Source: Halomonas sp. 'Soap Lake #6'
Lineage (GTDB): Bacteria; Pseudomonadota; Gammaproteobacteria; Pseudomonadales; Halomonadaceae
Reading direction: 5' to 3'
Length of the DNA stretch: 64,000 nt
NCBI RefSeq assembly: GCF_003031405.1
Contig: NZ_CP020469.1
Coordinates: 1,240,001 to 1,304,000, forward strand
Part shown: positions 58,258 through 64,000 of the stretch, in pieces
Numbering within the stretch: the stretch's first letter is position 1
Layout: every line of letters starts with the position of its first letter
Made by a program: the position numbers and the translations under genes
Notes under the pieces: generated by a model
What the model was told of the DNA's origin: nothing
The model's database searches: none
Seen by the model: the letters and a program-made list of their open reading frames with translations, nothing else

Positions 58258-58692
58258 ATGAATGCTATAGAGGGGAGAGAGGCGTTGCCGAGCGAGACCA
58301 GTAGCGCGTTAAGTGTTCTGAAAGTAGCAGCTGCGGTGGTAAGTGACCCAGCAGGGCGCCTGCTATTGGTGCGTAAGCGGGGTACGCGCTTCTTTATGCA
58401 GCCAGGTGGGAAAATTGAGCCAGGTGAGACGGCTCTGATAGCCTTATGTCGAGAGTTGAAAGAGGAGATTGGCCTGTGTGTCGATATGGGGCAGCTCCTT
58501 CCTCTTGGGCTGCGGAGAGCTATGGCAGCTAATGAGCCTGATACGGTCGTCGAGGCGCACTTGTTTGGCATCGTGATTGATGAGCAGATTCACGCTGGAG
58601 CAGAGATTGATGAGGCGGTCTGGGTGACTCACGAGGCCGCTCTAGAGCTGCCTCTAGCTCCGCTAACTCAAAATTATGTGGTGGCTGTTTAG
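58258..58692 (+). CDS. Nudix hydrolase
   Basis: A protein of up to 144 aa with a Nudix box in QPGGKIEPGETALIALCREL, continued by KEEIGLCVD. ATG 58258 lacks a ribosome site; TTG 58285 is preceded by GGGGAG (58272-58277) at 7 bp and may be the true start, giving 135 aa. The substrate is unknown. It stands alone after nrdF and ends before an intrinsic terminator. A dNTP-sanitising role beside ribonucleotide reductase would be inference only. Confidence 0.87.
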   Translation: MNAIEGREALPSETSSALSVLKVAAAVVSDPAGRLLLVRKRGTRFFMQPGGKIEPGETALIALCRELKEEIGLCVDMGQLLPLGLRRAMAANEPDTVVEAHLFGIVIDEQIHAGAEIDEAVWVTHEAALELPLAPLTQNYVVAV

Positions 58693-58720
58693 CGCTAATT
58701 ATTCTTATTAGTACCTCTTG

Positions 58721-58745
58721 AGGACGCCGGTAGGCGTCCTTTTTT
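58721..58745 (+). terminator. Intrinsic terminator after the Nudix gene
   Basis: AGGACGCC (58721-58728) and GGCGTCCT (58733-58740) pair over GGTA and are followed by TTTTT. Confidence 0.92.
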
Positions 58746-58776
58746 ATGCCTCGATAAAAGCTTAGCTCTATTGAAT

Positions 58777-58795
58777 GCTAATGATAAATATTGTC
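58777..58795. promoter_or_regulatory. Fur-box-like site before the TonB operon
   Basis: GCTAATGATAAATATTGTC matches 15 of 19 positions of the Fur consensus GATAATGATAATCATTATC. It overlaps a -35-like TTGTCA (58791-58796), so Fur binding would block transcription of the operon starting at 58915. Iron repression fits a TonB system. Confidence 0.7.
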
Positions 58796-58914
58796 ATTTA
58801 TTCTATTAGTGGTAGGCTATGCAGTGCTGAAACTTAACGCAAATCGTTCTTATACCTAATGACTTTCTGGTGGGTCGTATATCGCGGGCCGCTAATTAGT
58901 AACGGAGACGTAAC

Positions 58915-59700
58915 GTGCTGAAAAGGCCTTTCTTTGCCCTAGGTGGGTACTGGCTTGCTGGGGTGTTTGTCAGTGCTTCACTAATGGCAAACGATGAAAC
59001 CGTCGAGCAGGCCTCCCGGAGTGTCGAGGCCCAGCAAGTCCAGTCGGCTATCCAGCAACAAATAGACGCCGCCGACGAAGAGACTCGCGCGGCTCTGGAG
59101 GAGCTTCGCCGCCTAGAGCGAGAAACCCGCCAAATGGAAACTGCTAACGCAGCACTAAGTGGACGGCTGGCTAGCGATGCTGAGCGCCAGCAGCGGTTGA
59201 GCAGGGCGCTGGATACGCTAAACGAAACTCGTGCAGCACTGCCGTTAATTGAGCAGGACATGACCGAGCAGTTAATCAACTGGATTGAAAATGATGTGCC
59301 ATTTCTACGTGAAGAGCGGCTGGCAAGGGTGAAGACAGCGCAAGCTGATTCAGGCACAGAGAGCGTCGAGCGGATTGTCGGTCTTCTTGAAGCATGGCGA
59401 GTAGAACTTGATTACGGGCGTAATATAGACACTTGGCGTGGTCGGCTAAAGCTTGCGGACACTCCTCTCCGTGAGGTGGAGTATCTGCGCATTGGTCGGA
59501 TTGGGTTTTACTACCTCACGCCAGATGGTCGTGAGGGAGGTGTCTGGAACACCGACAGCGGTGAGTGGCAGGCGTTAGATGAAAGCGCCCGTCGAGAAGT
59601 ACGTAATGGATTGCGCATTGCTGATGATCAGCGCACTCCTGATTTATTACGTTTACCGCTTTCAATTACCGCTGCTGCGCATCAGGGAGGTCAGCAATGA
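58915..59700 (+). CDS. DUF3450 periplasmic coiled-coil protein of a TonB system
   Basis: A 261-aa protein. GTG 58915 follows GGAG (58903-58906). Signal sequence at 1-27 (LGGYWLAGVFVSASLMAND), then a long coiled coil (about 30-110, with repeated Glu/Arg/Gln), then a globular DUF3450 region with LINWIENDVPFL and VEYLRIGRIGFYYLTPDG. In Vibrio and Shewanella this gene precedes ttpC-exbB-exbD-tonB2 operons. It overlaps the next gene by four bases. Its exact role is not established. Confidence 0.88.
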   Translation: MLKRPFFALGGYWLAGVFVSASLMANDETVEQASRSVEAQQVQSAIQQQIDAADEETRAALEELRRLERETRQMETANAALSGRLASDAERQQRLSRALDTLNETRAALPLIEQDMTEQLINWIENDVPFLREERLARVKTAQADSGTESVERIVGLLEAWRVELDYGRNIDTWRGRLKLADTPLREVEYLRIGRIGFYYLTPDGREGGVWNTDSGEWQALDESARREVRNGLRIADDQRTPDLLRLPLSITAAAHQGGQQ

Positions 59701-61079
59701 TTGGGTTGTCACGGCCTTCACCAAAGGTGTTTGCAACATCACTGACGTTAATCCTCAGTTTGTTCGCTGGCACCGCGCAGGCGCAGCAAAGCACAAATGC
59801 TGATTCGACAAATATCAGCTCATTAAGAGATGCGCGCCAAGCTGCGGAAGCTCGCGATCAAGAGCGACTGCAATCTTTTCTCAGCGACCAGCAGGCGTTG
59901 GAAGAGGCGCTAGAGGCAGCGCGAGGAGCCCATCAAGCCGCCGAAGAGCAACGTGATGTCCTACAGGCCCTACAGGATGAACAAGCACAGACGGCAAGTG
60001 AGCTTACTGAACGTCAGGCGGAGCAGGGCGAAGCGCTCACTGCACTGTTAGCCAGCCTTGGTCAGCATAGTAGTGAAGTGCGCAACGCCTTGGGCGGTGA
60101 AAGCTGGCTAACCATTGGCGATGCTGCGCTGCCGCCACGCTTGAGCGAGGTAGAGGTGCTTGAGCGCCAGCACATAGAGGCGGTAGTTGATAGCCTTGCG
60201 ACGCTAACGGCGCAAACAGGACGTGCTGAAAGGCTCACCCTGCCGGTGGCTGATTCGAGCGGTGCGATCGAGACACGAGACGTAGTGCGCTTGGGCGACT
60301 TTGCTGCTTTTACCGATTCAGCTCTGCTACGCAAAGGTGGTGAGGAGGATGAGTTAGCTGAGATCCCCCGTACGGCCCGTGAGATTGGCGCTGTTCTGGC
60401 GGCTTACCATCAAGGTGAGAGTCGTGTGTTTACTATCGATCCTACCCAAGGTGCTGTGCTGCGGGCTCTGGCTCAGCAGCCTAGCCTTTGGGAGCGTTTT
60501 CAGCAAGGTGGCTACGTTGGTTACGTAGTTGTTGTGCTAGGGGCCTTTGGCCTGTTGGTCGCGCTGACTCAATACACCTATCTGTTGTTGGTTAGCAGCC
60601 GGGTTGGGCGCCAACGTAAGTCGCCAGACGAGCTGCGTGGAGACAACCCCTTAGGTCGGGTGTTGCAGCGTTTCCAGGATATGGATAAGCATCAAACGCC
60701 GGAAGCGTTGGAGGCGAGGCTGGATGAAGCGGTGTTGGCAGAGCTTCCGCGCATTGAGCGTGGTCAGCCCATCGTAAAACTACTGGCAGCTATTGCGCCC
60801 CTGTTGGGGCTATTGGGCACGGTCACCGGCATGATCGTTACTTTCCAGGCTATTACGGTATTCGGCACAGGTGATCCACAGCTAATGGCTGGCGGGATTA
60901 GCCAGGCATTGGTAACGACTGTGTTAGGGCTGGTCACCGCCGTGCCGCTGCTGTTTGCTCAAACGGCGCTGTCCAGCCGCAGCCGTTATCTCACCCAAGT
61001 GATTGAGGGCGAAGCGAGCGCGACATTGGCGGATCACCTTGAAGCCCAGTCCAGCTCCCATGCCCAGGCGGTGAGCTAA
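59697..61079 (+). CDS. TtpC-like MotA/TolQ/ExbB proton-channel protein
   Basis: A 460-aa protein with an N-terminal signal sequence, a coiled coil (about 45-115) and a periplasmic part, then a MotA/TolQ/ExbB domain in the last 200 residues. Membrane helices are near 270-295, 365-390 and 405-425, with PLLGLLGTVTGMIVTFQAI as the signature. This long form is the TtpC type of TonB2 systems, distinct from the short ExbB that follows. It starts in an ATGA overlap with the DUF3450 gene. Confidence 0.9.
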   Translation: MIGLSRPSPKVFATSLTLILSLFAGTAQAQQSTNADSTNISSLRDARQAAEARDQERLQSFLSDQQALEEALEAARGAHQAAEEQRDVLQALQDEQAQTASELTERQAEQGEALTALLASLGQHSSEVRNALGGESWLTIGDAALPPRLSEVEVLERQHIEAVVDSLATLTAQTGRAERLTLPVADSSGAIETRDVVRLGDFAAFTDSALLRKGGEEDELAEIPRTAREIGAVLAAYHQGESRVFTIDPTQGAVLRALAQQPSLWERFQQGGYVGYVVVVLGAFGLLVALTQYTYLLLVSSRVGRQRKSPDELRGDNPLGRVLQRFQDMDKHQTPEALEARLDEAVLAELPRIERGQPIVKLLAAIAPLLGLLGTVTGMIVTFQAITVFGTGDPQLMAGGISQALVTTVLGLVTAVPLLFAQTALSSRSRYLTQVIEGEASATLADHLEAQSSSHAQAVS

Positions 61080-61080
61080 G

Positions 61081-61623
61081 ATGTTCACGCTGCCCCTTTG
61101 GCTTGAGCCTGTAGAGCGGCTGGTCGATGCCGGTGGCGCGGTGCTGGTGGTGCTCGCCTTTGTCGCTGTGCTGGTGTTTGGTATGGCGATAGAGCGCTGG
61201 TGGTATTACCGCATTACCTGGCGTATCGCGCGGCGTAAACTGATTCGTCGGTGGGCGGCGCGTAGCGATCATCGTAGTTGGAGTGCACGCACGCTTCGCC
61301 ATGTGTGGACAGATGCTCTGGTCGCCAGGCTACGCCGCCCGCTGCCCTGGTTAAAGTTATTGGTAGCGCTTTGTCCGCTGCTGGGGCTGCTGGGCACCGT
61401 TACCGGGATGATTGCAGTGTTCGATAGCCTTTCATTGAGTGATACCCACCAAGCCAGAGCCATGGCGGATGGCGTGGCGCGAGCCACGCTGCCCACCCTG
61501 ACAGGTATGGCGATTGCGGTAGTTGGGTTACTGTTTATTAGTCGTTTAGAGCACGTGATTCGTCGCGAAGACCAGCGGCTGCATGACCGCTTAGCACGTG
61601 CCTTGGAGGAGAATGATGCGTAG
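61081..61623 (+). CDS. exbB: ExbB proton-channel protein
   Basis: A short 180-aa ExbB2-like protein with three membrane helices (about 18-40, 95-120, 138-160) and the signature CPLLGLLGTVTGMIAVFDSL. It forms the energy-harvesting channel with ExbD. It starts one base after the previous stop and overlaps exbD by eight bases. Having two ExbB-type proteins in one operon is characteristic of TonB2 systems. Confidence 0.92.
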   Translation: MFTLPLWLEPVERLVDAGGAVLVVLAFVAVLVFGMAIERWWYYRITWRIARRKLIRRWAARSDHRSWSARTLRHVWTDALVARLRRPLPWLKLLVALCPLLGLLGTVTGMIAVFDSLSLSDTHQARAMADGVARATLPTLTGMAIAVVGLLFISRLEHVIRREDQRLHDRLARALEENDA

Positions 61624-62023
61624 ACGCCGTTCTGTAGATGCCACGGCTGATAGCAATGAGGTCAACTTAACGCCGATGCTGGATGTTGTATTTATCATGC
61701 TGATTTTCTTTATCGTCACGACAAGTTTTATTAAAGAGAGCGGTATTGAGATTGAGCGCCCGGAATCAAGTTCGGCAAGCCCTAGGCCCGATGCGCAGGT
61801 GCTGGTGGCGGTAACGCCTGAGGGCGCGGTGTGGGTGGATGGCAAGCCAGTTGATGTTCATCGTATTGGCCAGGAAGTAGCTGGCATGTTGACGGAAGAT
61901 GGGTCAGTGGTCATCCAGGCCGACCGGGAGTCGACGACTGGGTTGCTAATTGAAGTGATGGATCGTTTAAAACAGGCCGGTGTTGATCAAGTGGCCGTAG
62001 CTGCGAGTCGGAGCGCCCCATGA
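61616..62023 (+). CDS. exbD: ExbD transport protein
   Basis: A 135-aa protein with one N-terminal membrane helix. NEVNLTPMLDVVFIMLIFFI contains the proton-carrying Asp, and the rest is a periplasmic domain. ATG 61616 follows GGAGGAG (61605-61611); ATG 61613 is also in frame but too close. The stop overlaps the tonB start (ATGA). Confidence 0.95.
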   Translation: MRRRRSVDATADSNEVNLTPMLDVVFIMLIFFIVTTSFIKESGIEIERPESSSASPRPDAQVLVAVTPEGAVWVDGKPVDVHRIGQEVAGMLTEDGSVVIQADRESTTGLLIEVMDRLKQAGVDQVAVAASRSAP

Positions 62024-62796
62024 TTCGTCATGCGCTTTCATTGTCAGGCGGCGTAATATTGGCTATCGGGCTATTCTGGCTGTTAGCGTTATTGGTAACG
62101 CCGCCCGAGCGTACGTTGGAAACGCCGGAAATGATGTTGTCAATGAGTATGGTGGAAGCGCCAGAGGTAGCGCCAGAGCAAGAGACGCCCCCGCCTCAGC
62201 CCGCAGAAGCTGCGCCAGTCGCTGCGCCACCACCTATGCCCATGCCGGAGCCGCCTCCGATCGCGGACAGCGCTATATCGCTACCGGAAGTTGAGTTGCC
62301 TGACGAGCCTGTGGAACCGCTGGAGCTAGATAGCGAGCTACCCGAGCTGACCGAAGTGACACCGGAGCCAACTCCGCCGCCACCAACACCACGACCGCAG
62401 CCTGCGCCTGAACCACAAGTACAGCCTGAGCCGTCACCGACGCAGGCATCGGCAACGCCCGAGCCCGTGCCTTCAACGGCAGAACGTGAAGCAGCTCCCA
62501 GGGCTGAGCCGGTGCCCTCTAATGAGCCGGTTAATGTAGGACAGGTGGCGCCTACAAACCGCGTTAACCCTACTTATCCCTCCCGAGCACAGCGCCGGGG
62601 GATGGAGGGGTTTGTTGAGGTGGCATTTGTTATTCGTCGCGATGGCAGCGTCGACAGCAGCTCAATTCAAGTTACCAATGCGCAGCCCCGCCAAGTGTTT
62701 GAAAGCGCCGCTCGTGAAGCGATTGCTCGCTGGCAGTTCGAGCCCAGCCAGCAGTTGCGGCGTGCCACGCAGCGTATTGAATTTCAGCTGAGGTAG
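62020..62796 (+). CDS. tonB: TonB energy transducer
   Basis: Links the ExbBD motor to outer-membrane receptors. The 258-aa chain has an N-terminal membrane anchor (about 5-27), a long Pro/Glu periplasmic linker (about 45-170) and a C-terminal TonB domain with VNPTYPSRAQRRGMEGFVEV, DGSVDSSSIQVTNA and FESAAREAIARWQFEP. It is smaller than full TonB1-type proteins. It is last but one in the operon. Confidence 0.95.
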   Translation: MIRHALSLSGGVILAIGLFWLLALLVTPPERTLETPEMMLSMSMVEAPEVAPEQETPPPQPAEAAPVAAPPPMPMPEPPPIADSAISLPEVELPDEPVEPLELDSELPELTEVTPEPTPPPPTPRPQPAPEPQVQPEPSPTQASATPEPVPSTAEREAAPRAEPVPSNEPVNVGQVAPTNRVNPTYPSRAQRRGMEGFVEVAFVIRRDGSVDSSSIQVTNAQPRQVFESAAREAIARWQFEPSQQLRRATQRIEFQLR

Positions 62797-62801
62797 TTTA
62801 T

Positions 62802-63893
62802 ATGCAGCGTTTGGCTGGAGTAATACTGTTCAGTCTCTGGGCTTCTTTTGTTCACGCAAGTGAGCCGTTGTCGGGGGATATTATTCAAGACCTTAATGCC
62901 CTGCAGCAGCAGCTTGCTGATGCTAGCGAGGGTGGAGATGACTCCCAGGAGGCACTAGAACGCCTTATCACTCGGGCCACTGGGCAGGCTGCCCGATTGC
63001 AAGGTGGTAACCGCTCTGATCAGTGGGCGAGCGCGCTATACTCCCAGCTTGCTGCTGGCGCCATGGCTCGCCAGGGACGGCAAGAGGAGGCCGCACAACA
63101 GTTGGCTAACGCACGTGAGCGTAGTGGTGTGCCCGCAAGCCAGCGGGCGAGGTGGCTACGCGAAGAGGCTGGGCTTCGGCGGGCTGCTGGGCAGCGCGAA
63201 GAGGCCATTGTGCTGTATGAGCAGTGGCTGGATAGTCATACAGATGCCCAGGTGAGCTGGCAGCTAGTGCGCCTGTTGGCACAAGAGGAGCGCTGGGATG
63301 CTGCTGCTGAGCATTTGATTCCTCTGCTTGAGCAGAGTGGTGCCTTAGACGAAGCACAGCAGTCGTTGATGCTAGCTGTATTGCGCAATGCTGAGCAAAG
63401 TGACCTCGCATTAGGTTGGTTGCTTGAGGGCCTAAACAGCCAGAGCTCTCCTGAGGAGTGGCGTCAAGCGGCTGGACTTGCCCAGCAGGCAGGCCAGAAA
63501 GGTATCGCTGCTGGCGTGTGGGAAATGGCCTGGCAGCTAGGCAAGTTTAATCAGCCAGAAGAGCGGCTTTTGCTAATCCAGCTTCATTTGGCTGGCGGCA
63601 CGCCTGCACGAGCAGCGGAGCACTTGGAAGAAGCGCTGGGTGACGAGTCCCTTCCCCGCGATGAACAAATGCTAAGGCTGCTGGCCACTGCGTGGCAGCA
63701 GGCCAAACATGTTCAAAATGCCTTAGAAGCTTGGGAGAGCCTTGCAGAATATACCCAGGAAGCACAGGACTGGAGAGAGTTTGGTCAGTTGGCCTACGCC
63801 TGGGGCGACGAGGCGCTGGCAAAGCATGCTTTTTCGCAAGCGTCGGCTCTTGGTGATGATGAGGTAGAGCCTTGGCTGGTTAGCCTTCAGTAA
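62802..63893 (+). CDS. TPR-repeat protein of the TonB operon
   Basis: A 363-aa exported protein. Signal sequence at about 1-20 (LAGVILFSLWASFVHASEP). The remainder is alpha-helical tetratricopeptide-like repeats rich in Ala, Leu, Gln and Glu (for example REEAIVLYEQWLDSH, ALEAWESLAEYTQEA). Such a gene ends many TonB2 operons; the function is unclear, perhaps assembly in the periplasm. ATG 62802 lies 5 bp after the tonB stop. Confidence 0.88.
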   Translation: MQRLAGVILFSLWASFVHASEPLSGDIIQDLNALQQQLADASEGGDDSQEALERLITRATGQAARLQGGNRSDQWASALYSQLAAGAMARQGRQEEAAQQLANARERSGVPASQRARWLREEAGLRRAAGQREEAIVLYEQWLDSHTDAQVSWQLVRLLAQEERWDAAAEHLIPLLEQSGALDEAQQSLMLAVLRNAEQSDLALGWLLEGLNSQSSPEEWRQAAGLAQQAGQKGIAAGVWEMAWQLGKFNQPEERLLLIQLHLAGGTPARAAEHLEEALGDESLPRDEQMLRLLATAWQQAKHVQNALEAWESLAEYTQEAQDWREFGQLAYAWGDEALAKHAFSQASALGDDEVEPWLVSLQ

Positions 63894-63932
63894 CTTTCAA
63901 GCACCAACGAGAACCTTAAAGCACCAGAGAGA

Positions 63933-63958
63933 CCGCCTGCAATTATTGTGGCAGGCGG
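63933..63958. terminator. Hairpin after the TonB operon
   Basis: CCGCCTGC (63933-63940) and GCAGGCGG (63951-63958) form an 8-bp stem with a 10-nt loop. No clear T tract follows. It lies between the TPR gene and a possible minus-strand gene end. Confidence 0.55.
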
Positions 63959-63969
63959 GCTGTGCGAGT

Positions 63970-64000
63970 TTATCGGCGACGGTTATTGGTCATGACATTT
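63970..64000 (-). CDS. Possible 3' end of a minus-strand gene
   Basis: Reading leftward from the window edge, one frame gives VMTNNRRR and then a TAA stop (63970-63972). The hairpin just beyond it would suit a convergent gene end. Only about nine codons are visible, so this is a weak call and no product can be named. Confidence 0.2.
   Translation of the reverse strand, partial: NVMTNNRRR

Overview
The window reads as chromosomal core sequence of a gammaproteobacterium, most probably a halomonad (Halomonadaceae, Halomonas-like). This rests on gene order, on protein character (E. coli/Pseudomonas-like cell-division and envelope proteins, many acidic), and on the moderate-to-high GC of the coding parts. 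It is inference; no search was run. I see no rRNA, tRNA, CRISPR array, prophage, insertion sequence or integrase. Nearly everything is housekeeping, and the interesting material lies in leaders, intergenic gaps and one small ORF.

Layout. 1-9.7 kb: the distal half of the division and cell-wall (dcw) cluster, murD(partial)-ftsW-murG-murC-ddlB-ftsQ-ftsA-ftsZ-lpxC. ftsW is interrupted by a one-base deficit in a T run. 9.8-15.95 kb: dciA (minus strand), a small secreted basic ORF upstream of secA that ends in an RGPP motif (candidate SecM-like arrest peptide), secA, argJ, and a Nudix/ThiE-like fusion. 16-18 kb: aguB-aguA (minus), agmatine to putrescine. 18.2-28.5 kb: envelope genes lolC-lolD, DUF2062 (minus), comEC, msbA-lpxK-Trm112-like-kdsB-LMW phosphatase-murB. 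28.5-32.6 kb: rne (minus) with a leader of roughly 0.5 kb. 32.7-36.1 kb: rluC, a HAD phosphatase, sppA, maf (minus). 36.3-49.5 kb: yceD-rpmF-plsX-fabD-fabG-acpP-fabF-pabC-mltG-tmk-holB-pilZ-tatD-DUF1285-UvrD-like helicase, the fatty-acid synthesis cluster with its usual followers. 49.5-53.3 kb: ETF-ubiquinone oxidoreductase (minus), divergent from etfB-etfA. 53.5-58.2 kb: sodA, then the class Ib ribonucleotide reductase operon nrdHIEF behind two NrdR-like boxes exactly 31 bp apart. 58.3-63.9 kb: a Nudix gene, then a six-gene TonB system (DUF3450, TtpC-like, exbB, exbD, tonB, TPR) behind a Fur-box-like site.

How it fits together. Peptidoglycan precursors (murD/G/C/B, ddlB), the divisome (ftsW/Q/A/Z), lipid A and Kdo synthesis and export (lpxC, lpxK, kdsB, msbA), lipoprotein release (lolCD), Sec export (secA) and fatty-acid supply (plsX, fab, acpP) make this largely an envelope-building region. 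Manganese SOD, class Ib RNR and the TonB operon give the right end an oxidative-stress and iron-limitation theme.

Most worth a second look: the RGPP-ending secreted ORF before secA with hairpins around the secA start; the ftsW T-run frameshift; paired palindromes before ftsA; a junction-like inverted-repeat structure between plsX and fabD; a mini-ORF with a sequestered Shine-Dalgarno in the rne/rluC gap; and a 13-bp repeat array feeding into the sppA start.
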